DNA of 64,000 nucleotides. Source: Terrisporobacter mayombei (lineage in GTDB: Bacteria > Bacillota > Clostridia > Peptostreptococcales > Peptostreptococcaceae). The DNA lies in the NCBI RefSeq assembly GCF_020748465.1, contig NZ_JAHZMP010000004.1:1-64000 (forward strand), given 5' to 3'. Shown one piece after another: positions 1-8,841 of this stretch. Position 1 is the first letter of the stretch. Each line of letters begins with the position of its first letter. The notes under the pieces are model-generated. The model ran no database searches, was not told where the DNA came from, and saw nothing but the letters and a program-made list of their open reading frames with translations. A program made the translations under genes and the position numbers.

Positions 1-208
<208 letters not shown>

Positions 209-348
209 AAGTTGTCCATCGCTCAGACTAATCATTATCTGAATATCTGGCTTGGTTTGTTTGTTGTTTCAGTTTAATTCTTAAAGAATTAATTTATTGT
301 TAACCTACTGTTTAATTTTCAAAGTTCTTTGCTTGTTTCAGCTTCTTT

Positions 349-377
349 ATTCTACCAAAGCTGTTTTTCTTTGTCAA
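349..377 (-). promoter_or_regulatory. rRNA operon promoter, proximal (P2)
   Basis: On the minus strand a perfect -35 box TTGACA (377-372) is followed by a 17-base spacer and TAGAAT (354-349). It lies about 140 bases before the 16S 5' end. The rest of 209-556 is AT-rich leader and spacer with no protein gene. Confidence 0.85.
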
Positions 378-442
378 CACTTTATTTAATTTGTTAATTA
401 GCAAATAATTAAGTGTTTTGTCTTTTTTCGAAGACAAGTATA

Positions 443-471
443 AGTCTATCATTATTAAAATATATTGTCAA
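443..471 (-). promoter_or_regulatory. rRNA operon promoter, distal (P1)
   Basis: On the minus strand TTGACA (471-466), a 17-base spacer and TAGACT (448-443). With the proximal promoter this gives the tandem arrangement usual for rRNA operons of Firmicutes. Confidence 0.75.
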
Positions 472-556
472 CGATTTTTTTATATTTTTATTATTTATTT
501 TTTTCATATAATTATTCTTTGTAAATACTTACATTTATATAACTTATATATACACA

Positions 557-587
557 AAAGACTGCAAGATAAAATCAAGCAGTCTTT
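557..587 (-). terminator. Terminator of the permease gene
   Basis: A nine-base perfect inverted repeat (AAAGACTGC at 557-565 against 579-587) followed on the minus strand by a short T-rich stretch, 24 bases past the permease stop. The T tract is modest. Confidence 0.6.
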
Positions 588-610
588 CATATTTTATAAT
601 ATAACATTAG

Positions 611-1987
611 TTATAACAAGAATATGGCAACTATAGTTGTTACTACAAATCCTATCATAATAGGTATAAAGTTTCTTTTACCTAATTCTATTGGACTAAC
701 TCCACAAATAGCTGCTGCTGCAACAAGCGACCAAGGAACTAAACATCCGCCCCCTACCCAAATGGCTGCTATTTGACCTAAAGCTGTAAGAACAGCTACA
801 TTTGCATGAATTGCATTACCAAATACTAAGGCCAATGAGCCTGCCAATGACATTCCTGAAAATCCAGAACCATCAAGCCCTGTAATACCACCAACAACTG
901 TTTCAATTCCCGCTGCTGCAACTTTATTAAATGGTACTGCATTTGATAAAGCCATACCAATATCGGATAATAAACCTTGAGATCCTTTTGCTAAGACATC
1001 CCCAAATACTGTTGTTACTGATGCGTCTCCCAAATAAAAGAATGCTGCTATTGGTATTATTATTGCAAAAATACTTATGGCAAAACCAAATCCATGAATT
1101 ATATGTTGACCTACTTTATCTAAACATTCCTTAGGACTACTTAATGCATTTACAAAAACTAATAGTGCTACTGATGTTCCTCCAAGTAAAGCTGTTGCAT
1201 CTCCGCCTTTTAAGTTAAACATATACATTCCTACTATATCCAATATAAAGGCTACTGCCACAACAAGTACAGAAAGTTTTGCTTTCGGTTCAACTTCTTT
1301 AATTTCCACTTCCGACTCTCTAGCTACTGCCAATTCCTGATCAAACATGCCTCTTTTTATATCTCTTCTTAACATATAAAATGCTACTGATATGGTTACT
1401 ATTGCCATAGTCCAATATAGCGGCATACCTTCTATTATAACCGATTGTACTGGTATACCTGCTGCACCTGCAGTTATACTTGGCGCCCCCTGAATTACAA
1501 AGTCAGTAGATAAGGCTAATCCATGACCAAATAAGTTAATGGCTACAGCTAATCCCATAGCTGGTAATCCTGATCGAATTGCTATTGGTAAGAATATTGC
1601 ACCTATTAATGCACATGCTGGAGATGGCCAGAAAAACCATGACATTAACAACATTGCAATACCTGAAACAAAAAATGCTGTTGTAGGGTTTTTTATTACT
1701 TTTGCAAATGGCTTTACCATAAAATCTATGGCATGATTTTCTTCTAATGCTTTAGATAGGGCTACCATAATACCTATGATTAGTATTATTCCTCCCAGTT
1801 CATTAAGTGCTACAACAAATGAATTAAAAATCCCATTGAGTGCTCCTACAAAGTTTTTCGTAAAGAATAGTCCTAGGAAAAATATGCCCAGTACACAAGG
1901 TACTACGCTTTCTTTTTTCAAAATCATAGTAATCAAGATTATTACCATGAAAATAATGTAGATGTAATGTGCGCCTGTCAAAACCAT
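611..1987 (-). CDS. Multi-spanning inner-membrane permease, substrate unknown
   Basis: A 458-residue, almost entirely hydrophobic protein with about 11 to 12 membrane segments and Gly/Ala/Pro-rich loops (for example around FGHGLALSTD and IQGAPSITAGAAGIP), which gives it the look of an ion-transporter superfamily carrier (GntP/NhaC/citrate-type). I do not recognise the exact family and assign no substrate. An in-frame ATG seven codons upstream is possible, but AAAAGGGG lies eight to ten bases before the ATG at 1987 and that upstream ATG would overlap it, so the shorter start is preferred. It is transcribed away from the threonine/serine exporter genes from a shared 300-base intergenic region and ends at a hairpin, so it looks monocistronic. 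Confidence 0.8.
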   Translation of the reverse strand: MVLTGAHYIYIIFMVIILITMILKKESVVPCVLGIFFLGLFFTKNFVGALNGIFNSFVVALNELGGIILIIGIMVALSKALEENHAIDFMVKPFAKVIKNPTTAFFVSGIAMLLMSWFFWPSPACALIGAIFLPIAIRSGLPAMGLAVAINLFGHGLALSTDFVIQGAPSITAGAAGIPVQSVIIEGMPLYWTMAIVTISVAFYMLRRDIKRGMFDQELAVARESEVEIKEVEPKAKLSVLVVAVAFILDIVGMYMFNLKGGDATALLGGTSVALLVFVNALSSPKECLDKVGQHIIHGFGFAISIFAIIIPIAAFFYLGDASVTTVFGDVLAKGSQGLLSDIGMALSNAVPFNKVAAAGIETVVGGITGLDGSGFSGMSLAGSLALVFGNAIHANVAVLTALGQIAAIWVGGGCLVPWSLVAAAAICGVSPIELGKRNFIPIMIGFVVTTIVAIFLL

Positions 1988-2288
1988 AATAAATTTCCCC
2001 TTTTCCACGATAAGATAATAACATTATATGTTTTATCAAAATAAAGTGTTCTTAACATATTTATTCACTTATTTCTATAAATCTTCAATTTTTGTCACAT
2101 TGTATAAATAAATTTGTTGTTTATTATTTAAAAATATACAATTTAACACTGAAAAGAAGGAATATTTCATCTATCTCAGAATATAATTTATGGTTGGCGT
2201 AAAATTTTTAAATAAAAATGCAAATGATATAACTATTTTAAATTATTTTTGTTATAATCTTTTTATCATTATTTAATAGGGGGACTTT

Positions 2289-3071
2289 ATGAAAAGGGAA
2301 TTTCAAGTTAGCTATAAAAAAGAAATCCTTCGATTTGCCTTACTATTGGGAGAGCAAATGCTTATTAACGGTGCAGAAACTGCTAGAGTTGAAGATAGTG
2401 TCCTAAGAGTTTGTAAATCAAGAGGATTTAAACATGTCAATGTTTTTACTACACCAACTTGTGTAATAATATCAGACGAAAAATTTGATGGTCTTACATT
2501 TATGAAGACTATCTCTAAAAGAACTATTAACCTTACCAAAATAGATAGATTGAATGATATATCTAGAGATTTTGTTCAAAATGAAGATATTGATCCGCTG
2601 GAAGCTATCGGTAGGTTAAGAGAAGTTGATGCAGTAAGAGATTATAACCAATTTGTTTATTTCATTGGTACTGCAATGGCTTCTGCATCATTTGCATACT
2701 TAATAGGTGGTACTGGTGTTTTAGATTTTGTACTTACATTAATTATAGCTACCATAGGAGTTATAATTTATAACAAAACACTAAAACTAAACCAAATACC
2801 TTTTTTTGCAACACTAATAAGTTCCTTTTCCATAGCTGTTCTTGGTAATTTATTAGTTCAATATGGTATAATTGAAAATTCTACCTCACTAGTAGTTGGT
2901 TCTATCATGCCACTTTTACCCGGTGTTTCTTTTATTAAAGGGCTAAGGGATTTAATTTCTGGTAATTTAATTGCTGGTATATCAAGAATAGTTGAGTCAT
3001 GTTTAATTGCTGCAGCCATAGCTGTTGGTGTTGGTGTTGTCCTTGACTTAGCTGTTAGGTTTGGAGGTTAG
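2289..3071 (+). CDS. Threonine/serine exporter family, large subunit (YjjP/ThrE N-terminal half)
   Basis: 260 residues. The first 115 are soluble and match the ThrE/DUF1212 N-terminal domain, with the characteristic LLGEQMLINGAETARVEDSV segment near residues 15 to 35. The rest holds about five membrane segments. In actinobacterial ThrE this part is fused to a second membrane domain; here that domain is the next gene, four bases downstream, so the two probably form one exporter. AGGGGG seven bases before the ATG supports the start, and TATAAT at 2253-2258 is a likely -10 box. The substrate is inferred from the family; some homologues export dicarboxylates instead. Confidence 0.88.
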   Translation: MKREFQVSYKKEILRFALLLGEQMLINGAETARVEDSVLRVCKSRGFKHVNVFTTPTCVIISDEKFDGLTFMKTISKRTINLTKIDRLNDISRDFVQNEDIDPLEAIGRLREVDAVRDYNQFVYFIGTAMASASFAYLIGGTGVLDFVLTLIIATIGVIIYNKTLKLNQIPFFATLISSFSIAVLGNLLVQYGIIENSTSLVVGSIMPLLPGVSFIKGLRDLISGNLIAGISRIVESCLIAAAIAVGVGVVLDLAVRFGG

Positions 3072-3075
3072 TTAG

Positions 3076-3558
3076 ATGAGTTTGTTTAATTTATTAGAGA
3101 ATTTCTTTTTCTCATTTTTAGCTACTGTAGGATTTTCAATATTCTTCAATTCTCCTATAAAATCTTTAATTCCAGCAGGAGCTATTGGTGGTGTAGGATG
3201 GACAGTTTATATGATATTATTTAATTTTTCTGGAAATGCTATTTTGGCAAACTTTTTTGCAGCTGCATTAATTTCTCTTCTTAGTGAGATATTAGCTAGA
3301 AAAATGAAGTATCCTGCTATTATATTCGTTATACCAGGTATCTTACCTTTAATACCAGGATTAGGACTTTATAATACCATGTTATCTTTAGTTGAAGGAA
3401 GATATACAGATGCCATATCAATTGGTACTAATGCTCTATTTGTAAGTGCTTCAATTGCAATGGGTGTACTATTAATTACATCTTTGGTTAAAACTTATTA
3501 TATAATTCTTTTTAAAATCAACAATAAAAAACTACAGTTAAAGAAGCTTATAAAATAG
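3076..3558 (+). CDS. Threonine/serine exporter family, small subunit (YjjB/ThrE C-terminal half)
   Basis: 160 residues with five predicted membrane segments and the family signature IPGILPLIPGLGLYNTML near residues 90 to 107. It corresponds to the C-terminal membrane domain of ThrE (DUF3815/YjjB). It begins four bases after the stop of the large subunit, so the pair is co-transcribed and ends at a strong bidirectional hairpin. Confidence 0.88.
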   Translation: MSLFNLLENFFFSFLATVGFSIFFNSPIKSLIPAGAIGGVGWTVYMILFNFSGNAILANFFAAALISLLSEILARKMKYPAIIFVIPGILPLIPGLGLYNTMLSLVEGRYTDAISIGTNALFVSASIAMGVLLITSLVKTYYIILFKINNKKLQLKKLIK

Positions 3559-3608
3559 TTTTTAATATATAAAATTAGAGTACAAGAAACTTTATAATAA
3601 AGATAATA

Positions 3609-3642
3609 AAAAAGAAGCATTTATTATTAAATGCTTCTTTTT
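3609..3642. terminator. Bidirectional terminator between exporter and rseC-like gene
   Basis: A stem of about 14 base pairs (core GAAGCATTT/AAATGCTTC) with A tracts on the left and T tracts on the right. It serves the convergent genes ending at 3558 (plus) and 3657 (minus). Confidence 0.85.
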
Positions 3643-3656
3643 CATTATAAATATCT

Positions 3657-4094
3657 TTATTTTTCTTCTATTATCTTAGTTATTTCAGGTATATACTGTC
3701 TACTTTGCTTAAATTTAGCATCATTTTTTCTCAGTAATAAATAAGATATACCAGTACAAATTAAACCAACTACTCCGCTTATAACTTCAATCGGCCCTGA
3801 AAATTTAATTAAATCTAATATATAATATGTTAATATTGTTCCCACAAGTAAAAATATTAAAGGAACTAAGTAAGCAAGCATTGTAGCTTTAAGCACCTTT
3901 ACACTTTCCATGCTAACTTCTACACGATCTCCTTTTTTGGCTCCTATAGAGTTATCTACTTCTACTACTAAGTCTTGACATTCTGACGATAATTTACTGC
4001 ACTTGCCACAAGATGCACAAGCCGAATGACGTTGCATTATCATTTTTGCAGTTCTATTATCTACAATGTCTATAATAAATCCCTGTTGATTCAT
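3657..4094 (-). CDS. SoxR-reducing system protein RseC family
   Basis: 145 residues. The N-terminal domain carries the cysteine cluster C26-x2-C29-x2-C32-x6-C39 typical of RseC/MucC proteins, then a small beta-rich stretch (VEVDNSIGAKKGDRVEVS) and two membrane segments at about 72-94 and 99-120, then a basic C-terminal tail. Family members tune envelope-stress sigma factors or feed electrons to SoxR through Rnf-type complexes; in Clostridia the role is not established. A strong ribosome site (GAAGGGGATG) precedes the ATG. The gene stands alone and is the only gene directly downstream of the cobalamin riboswitch at 4253-4412, an unusual pairing. Confidence 0.85.
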   Translation of the reverse strand: MNQQGFIIDIVDNRTAKMIMQRHSACASCGKCSKLSSECQDLVVEVDNSIGAKKGDRVEVSMESVKVLKATMLAYLVPLIFLLVGTILTYYILDLIKFSGPIEVISGVVGLICTGISYLLLRKNDAKFKQSRQYIPEITKIIEEK

Positions 4095-4121
4095 GATTTC
4101 ATCCCCTTCATATAGAACCTG

Positions 4122-4433
4122 AACTAGAGAATAAGTTATTACTCTTTCATAAAAAAACTTAATTTTTTATCTATAATATGTTCCGTTAATACCTATTTAT
4201 TAATAACCCATATTACAGTATTTCTCTCACACCCGAAAGATCATGTATTTTTAGGCAGGTCTCCTGACTTAAAATCATCCTACTAACTTCTCCTTCCCAT
4301 TTTACCAGTGGAGTTAAAACTCTCCAAAGCCTAAGTTTTCGTCATTATCACAGTAGCGGGGGCTGCTGTGGATTTTCACCACATTCCCTTTTAAGCCATT
4401 TGGCACCTTGAATAATATACTCATTCTCTAGTT
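4122..4433 (-). repeat. Long-range inverted repeat enclosing the riboswitch
   Basis: 4121-4144 and 4410-4433 are reverse complements over 23 base pairs with one bulged base. In the minus-strand RNA the two non-identical positions are both G-U pairs, so the helix would be unbroken. The 5' arm ends two bases before the conserved GGUGCC of the aptamer and the 3' arm ends about ten bases before the ribosome site of the RseC-like gene. I saw no target-site duplication outside the arms, which favours an RNA structure over a transposable element. Confidence 0.7.
4253..4412 (-). promoter_or_regulatory. Cobalamin (B12) riboswitch aptamer
   Basis: Read on the minus strand the hallmarks occur in order: GGTGCC (4408-4403), AGGGAATGTGGTGAAAATCC, the GCAGCCCCCGCTACTGT core (about 4366-4350), and the closing B12 box AAGTCAGGAGACCTGCC (4270-4254). 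These are the conserved blocks of the adenosylcobalamin-class riboswitch. The next gene downstream is the RseC-like gene 159 bases further on; no corrinoid transport, cobalamin synthesis or B12-dependent enzyme gene is nearby. No canonical intrinsic terminator is obvious in the 110 bases after the aptamer. A 10-bp helix (4209-4218 with 4171-4180) followed by a U7 run some 15 bases later is the closest thing. Confidence 0.95.
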
Positions 4434-4482
4434 AAATGCATATTTTACTATGCACTTTAATTATAAAATATAATGTTTTTTT

Positions 4483-5388
4483 CTACAATAGGTTTTCCTT
4501 TTTATAATAAGGTTCAATATGAATTATAACCTGGCAATTTGGATTAATTTTATTTTTAATCTGTCTTTCTATATTGTGAGAAAGACTATGGGCCGCTTCA
4601 GTAGTTGTATTTGCATCAATCATAATATGCATATCCACATAGATATCATTTGCGCTACCTCTACTTCTTATTTTATGAATATTTTTTATCTCATCAAAAG
4701 AATTTAATATTTCAGTAATTTTTTCTTCTCCTACAACTGCTTTATCCAATAGTATACCAATAGATTCTTTAAAAATTTCATAGGATGCTTTTAGTATAAA
4801 TAAAGATATCACTATAGATATAATAGGATCTATAATTTGAGGTAAACCTAATTTAATTCCTATTAATGATACTAAAACACCTACAGATATAAAAATATCA
4901 CTTTTAGTATGAATAGAATCCGATATCAGTATAAAACTTTTATATTCTTCGCCTTTTTTTCTTTCATATATAGTAACAAAAATATTTATGCAAATAGTTA
5001 ATATTAATGAAATTAAACTTATTAATGTTATATTTAGCTCACTTGGATTTATAAATCGGCTAAATCCAGTAAATAAAGTTTTCAAACCTAAAAATAAAAG
5101 CATACCTCCAATAAACAAACTCGCAATTATTTCAGATTTTTTGTGTCCATAAGGATGTTCCTTGTCAACTGGTATACTAGCTATAGTAATTCCAATCAAA
5201 CCCACCACATTAGATAATCCATCAGATAAAGAATGAACCCCATCTGTACTTAAACTGGCACTATTTATTAAATAACCAACCACTATTTTTGTTATAGCTA
5301 CTCCTAAGTTAGCAAATAAAATTATCCATAAAACACACTTAACCTTTTTGTAATTTTCATTATTACCATAATCAATTTCACTTTCCAT
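4483..5388 (-). CDS. Cation diffusion facilitator (CDF) family transporter
   Basis: 301 residues with six membrane segments over about residues 15-215 and a C-terminal cytoplasmic ferredoxin-like domain. The metal-site motifs of the family are visible: STDGVHSLSDGLSN in the second segment and ISDSIHTKSD in the fifth. Such proteins exchange protons for Zn, Fe, Mn or Co; the metal cannot be told from sequence alone. GGAGGGATATTT precedes the ATG. It lies upstream of the cobalamin riboswitch in the same direction, but the riboswitch follows its stop codon and so does not lead its mRNA. Confidence 0.93.
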   Translation of the reverse strand: MESEIDYGNNENYKKVKCVLWIILFANLGVAITKIVVGYLINSASLSTDGVHSLSDGLSNVVGLIGITIASIPVDKEHPYGHKKSEIIASLFIGGMLLFLGLKTLFTGFSRFINPSELNITLISLISLILTICINIFVTIYERKKGEEYKSFILISDSIHTKSDIFISVGVLVSLIGIKLGLPQIIDPIISIVISLFILKASYEIFKESIGILLDKAVVGEEKITEILNSFDEIKNIHKIRSRGSANDIYVDMHIMIDANTTTEAAHSLSHNIERQIKNKINPNCQVIIHIEPYYKKENLL

Positions 5389-5455
5389 AAATATCCCTCC
5401 AACTTTGAATTACATTAATAGTTAATAATATTTATCATTGTCCTATATACTCAAA

Positions 5456-5480
5456 AATCCATGGACTATGCCCATGGATT
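5456..5480 (-). terminator. Terminator of dinB
   Basis: Nine-bp perfect stem (AATCCATGG/CCATGGATT) with a seven-base loop, followed on the minus strand by TTTTTGAG. It lies ten bases beyond the dinB stop. Confidence 0.85.
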
Positions 5481-5489
5481 AATAAAATA

Positions 5490-6587
5490 TTATTCAGTTT
5501 TTCTATTATCAATATATTCAAATAAAGTAATATTTGTTCTTTCTTCTAGGTTAATTAAATTTAATAATGTTACTCCTATAAGTCTTATATCTTTATGATT
5601 ATGTTCTATATTTTTAAATAAGTTAAAAATGTTAGTTCTGATATCCTCATGAGAACATATGGGGTTGGTTAAACTAGCACTTCTAGTTATTTGCTTAAAG
5701 TCACCATACTTTATTTTTAAAGTTACAGTCCTTCCCATCTTTTTTATATCCTTCGCTCTTTGAGATACTTCCTCACAAAGTTCATCTAAAATATTAATTA
5801 GCTTCTCATCTTCTATATCTAAATTTTCACTTAAGGTAGTTTCTGCACCTATGGACTTTCTTTCTCTGTGTGGCTCAACAGGTCTATTATCTATACCTCT
5901 TGATAGTTGATAAAATAAATATCCTCTATTTTTAAAAATTGATTCCAATTCATTTATGTCCAACTGTCTTAAGTCATATCCTGTATTAATTCCTAAATTA
6001 TGAAGCATTCTTTGAGTTACCTTACCCACTCCAAAAAATTTACTTATGGGAAGATTATCAAGAAAACTTTGGGTATTATCTTCTCTTATAATAGTAAGTC
6101 CATTTGGTTTATCATAATCTGAAGCTAGTTTAGCTAAAAACTTATTGTAAGATACACCTGCAGATGCAGTTAATCCAGTTTTTTCATAGATTTCTTTTTT
6201 AATTAATTTAGCAATTTCTGTAGCATATTTTATATTAAATTTATTTTCTGTAACATCTAAATAAGCTTCATCAAAAGATAAGGGTTCCACTAAATCTGTA
6301 TATTTATGAAAAATCCTTCTTATTTCATAAGATACTTGTTTGTATACTTCAAATCTTGGTCTTACAAATATGGCATAGGGGCATCTTTTGTATGCAGTTT
6401 TACATGGCATAGCAGAATGAATTCCATATTTTCTTGCCTCGTAGGAACAAGTTGCAACTACACCTCTACCTTGAGGATTTCCTCCTACAACTACAGGTTT
6501 TCCTTTTAAATGCGGATTATCCCTTTGTTCAATTGAAGCATAAAATGCATCCATATCTATATGAATTATTTTTCTTTGATTTTTCAT
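5490..6587 (-). CDS. dinB: DNA polymerase IV (Y-family translesion polymerase)
   Basis: 365 residues, the usual length for DinB. The palm acidic residues are visible in HIDMDAFYASIE near the N-terminus and in SFDEAYLD near residue 103; a helix-hairpin-helix stretch (FFGVGKVTQRMLHNLGI) and the C-terminal little-finger domain follow. A GTG three codons upstream overlaps the AAAGGGTG ribosome site, so the ATG at 6587 is preferred. The protein copies past damaged template bases with low fidelity. I found no LexA-type box in its promoter, unlike ssb at 43 kb. It is a single-gene unit flanked by hairpins. Confidence 0.96.
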   Translation of the reverse strand: MKNQRKIIHIDMDAFYASIEQRDNPHLKGKPVVVGGNPQGRGVVATCSYEARKYGIHSAMPCKTAYKRCPYAIFVRPRFEVYKQVSYEIRRIFHKYTDLVEPLSFDEAYLDVTENKFNIKYATEIAKLIKKEIYEKTGLTASAGVSYNKFLAKLASDYDKPNGLTIIREDNTQSFLDNLPISKFFGVGKVTQRMLHNLGINTGYDLRQLDINELESIFKNRGYLFYQLSRGIDNRPVEPHRERKSIGAETTLSENLDIEDEKLINILDELCEEVSQRAKDIKKMGRTVTLKIKYGDFKQITRSASLTNPICSHEDIRTNIFNLFKNIEHNHKDIRLIGVTLLNLINLEERTNITLFEYIDNRKTE

Positions 6588-6642
6588 ACTTATCACCCTT
6601 TACTTCTTTAAATTAATCTTATTACATTTTACATTGTAAAAT

Positions 6643-6669
6643 AGGCCACATTGATTATCAATATGGCCT
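6643..6669 (-). terminator. Terminator of the UPF0371 gene
   Basis: Twelve-bp stem (AGGCCACATTGA paired with TCAATATGGCCT, one G-U) just past the stop at 6681, followed on the minus strand by TATTTTACA. Confidence 0.75.
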
Positions 6670-6680
6670 TAAGTATCTTA

Positions 6681-8186
6681 TTAATTATAGTATAAATTTT
6701 GAGATGCATAATTTGGATCGCAAGTTACATGCATTCCTAACTTTCTAAATGTTTGTTCATCATCTTTGCTTATTATTGTAGTTGAATGAGCTTGTATATT
6801 TTTTAACTCATCTAATTTTTCCATAGCAAGTTCTGCTGTTGGATTAGTTACTGCACATATAGCAAGTGCTGATAAAACTTCTTCTAAGCCAAGTGACACA
6901 TTTTTTCCACCTAGTGTTTCCGTTTTTAATTTTATAATTGGATTTAATATTACTGGTGATATTAAATACATATCATCTGGAATATTAGCCATGTATTTTA
7001 TTGCATTTAATACTGCTGCTGCTGATGCACACATTAAATCAGAGCTTTTCCCTGTTATTATTGCACCATCTTCAACTTGCATAGCAACCACAGGGCAAAT
7101 ATCTTGATTATTACTTTGTGATCTTAATTTTTCTGAGTATTCTCTAGCTGGTATAACCACAGCTCTGTCTTCTGGCTTAACATTAACTTTTTCAAGTATT
7201 AAAGATATTGTATCATAAGCATCTTTGTTTACTTCACCTTTTTTATATTGGCAAGCAGTGTTAAAGTATCTTCTTATTATTTCATCTATAGAAGCTTCAC
7301 GAACTACTTCGTCATCAACTATACCAAACCCAACTCTGTTAACACCCATATCTGTTGGTGATTTAAACATAGATTCTTTTCCAGTTATTTTTTCTATTAT
7401 TTTCTTTAATACTGGGAATAATTCTAAATCTCTGTTATAGTTAACTGATTTTTCTCCATAAGCATCTAAGTGGAATGAATCTATCATGTTAACATCTTTT
7501 AAATCTACAGTAGCAGCTTCATAAGCTATGTTTACTGGATGATTTAATGGTAAGTTCCAAACTGGGAATGTTTCAAATTTTGAATACCCAACTGAATTTC
7601 CTCTTTTATTTTCATGATATAGCTGACTTAGGCAAGTTCCAAGCTTACCACTGTTTGGCCCCGGAGCAGTTACTACTACTATTGGTTTAGTTGTTTCTAT
7701 ATATGGATTAGCCCCATATCCCTCATCACTTACTATAGCGTTTACATCTGATGGGTATCCTTTAGTTGGAGCGTGTTTATAAACTTTTATTCCACGTCTT
7801 TCTAGTTTATTTATAAATACTGTTGTTGCAGGTTGTCCTTCAAATCTAGTTATAACTACACTGTTTACATCTAGGTTATAACCTCTTAAGTCATCTATAA
7901 GTCTTAGAACTTCCATATCGTAAGTTATGCCATAATCTCCTCTTACTTTGTTACGCTCTATATCACCTGCATAAACACATATTACAACTTCTACTTGATC
8001 TTTTATATTTTGTAAAACTTTGATTTTAGCGTTCTCATCAAACCCTGGAAGTATTCTTTTTGCATGTAAATCTCCCATTAGTTTTCCACCAAACTCTAAG
8101 TATAATTTATCAAATTTTTCTACTCTTTCTAGGATATATTTAGACTGTTCTTTTAGATATTTTTCATGATCAAATCCGATTTTCAT
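6681..8186 (-). CDS. UPF0371 / DUF1846 family protein
   Basis: 501 residues, the normal length of the conserved UPF0371 family, recognisable from its N-terminus ([18 protein letters not shown]), [38 protein letters not shown] and the [14 protein letters not shown] stretch. Members occur widely in Firmicutes and have known crystal structures, but I know of no established function; the PGPNSGKL segment looks like a phosphate-binding loop. The protein is soluble. GAGAGGTGC before the ATG supports the start. It is a single-gene unit with its own terminator. Confidence 0.93.
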   Translation of the reverse strand: MKIGFDHEKYLKEQSKYILERVEKFDKLYLEFGGKLMGDLHAKRILPGFDENAKIKVLQNIKDQVEVVICVYAGDIERNKVRGDYGITYDMEVLRLIDDLRGYNLDVNSVVITRFEGQPATTVFINKLERRGIKVYKHAPTKGYPSDVNAIVSDEGYGANPYIETTKPIVVVTAPGPNSGKLGTCLSQLYHENKRGNSVGYSKFETFPVWNLPLNHPVNIAYEAATVDLKDVNMIDSFHLDAYGEKSVNYNRDLELFPVLKKIIEKITGKESMFKSPTDMGVNRVGFGIVDDEVVREASIDEIIRRYFNTACQYKKGEVNKDAYDTISLILEKVNVKPEDRAVVIPAREYSEKLRSQSNNQDICPVVAMQVEDGAIITGKSSDLMCASAAAVLNAIKYMANIPDDMYLISPVILNPIIKLKTETLGGKNVSLGLEEVLSALAICAVTNPTAELAMEKLDELKNIQAHSTTIISKDDEQTFRKLGMHVTCDPNYASQNLYYN

Positions 8187-8478
8187 TATGCACCTCTCAA
8201 AAATTATTTTTTCACTTATTATTTTTCACTAAGGCATTATTATATACCATAATAGTAATTTTTTTCAAGAAGTTTTTAATATCTTTTCGGATTTTTTTAA
8301 ATAGAAATAAAAGATAGTGATATTTTTCTATCTTTAAGGCCTGAGTTTATTGATTTTTATTTGATTTGTTTTTATTAGTTTTTTAGTGAAAAATAGGTGC
8401 ATAACTTCACCACTTTTTTAATGGTGGAGTTCTATTATATGATAATATTTTTTCTTAGTCAATACTTTTCATAAAAAA
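8187..8478. other. Intergenic region with an inverted repeat and a hairpin
   Basis: No gene is seen. The leader of the UPF0371 gene, read on the minus strand from 8226, contains TTAGTGAAAAATA and later AGGTGCATAA; nearly the same two blocks occur on the plus strand at about 8379-8404 (TTAGTGAAAAATAGGTGCATAA). A second hairpin, AACTTCACCA...TGGTGGAGTT, spans about 8404-8433. This could be a duplicated, inverted leader fragment. No function is assigned. Confidence 0.4.
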
Positions 8479-8512
8479 AATAACCTATTTGGAAAAATCC
8501 AAATAGGTTATT
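8479..8512 (-). terminator. Terminator of the small Cys-rich membrane protein gene
   Basis: Fourteen-bp perfect stem (AATAACCTATTTGG/CCAAATAGGTTATT) followed on the minus strand by an eight-base T run. It lies 25 bases past the stop at 8537. Confidence 0.9.
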
Positions 8513-8536
8513 ATAAATCAAACTATAATATTGTTA

Positions 8537-8740
8537 TTAGCAGCAGCCGTCTTCTTCTCCTTCAAATCCACATGCACAAACTATTAATAATAGTATTAAG
8601 AATGGTATCCAAGCGCAAATATCTATTTCTGTCCAACAATCTTGGAATGCTAAGAATAAGAAGAATAATATTATTATCCACCATCCAGCTCCGAAAAATC
8701 CGCCTTCACATCCACATCCACCAAAGAATCTATCTAACAT
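8537..8740 (-). CDS. Small Cys/Gly-rich membrane protein, unknown
   Basis: 67 residues: a short acidic, Gly/Cys-rich head (MLDRFFGGCGCEGGFFG), two hydrophobic segments (about 18-33 and 43-57) and a Cys-rich acidic tail ending in EGEEDGCC. It has seven cysteines in all. The strong ribosome site AAGGGGGTAACGTA before the ATG and a perfect terminator behind the stop argue that it is a real, separately transcribed gene. I do not recognise the family. The build is reminiscent of small hydrophobic spore-associated proteins, but that is only a resemblance. Confidence 0.75.
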   Translation of the reverse strand: MLDRFFGGCGCEGGFFGAGWWIIILFFLFLAFQDCWTEIDICAWIPFLILLLIVCACGFEGEEDGCC

Positions 8741-8841
8741 TACGTTACCCCCTTGTTGATATTAAATAAATTTGTTATCTAAAATATACTATGAAGGTAG
8801 GTGTGTTTTTGACATTACTTTTTCATAAAAAAAATATTTTT

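Noticed and set aside
4437-4454. Short palindrome TGCATA-N6-TATGCA between the CDF gene and the riboswitch
   Set aside because: A six-base AT-rich stem without a T run is too weak to be called a terminator.
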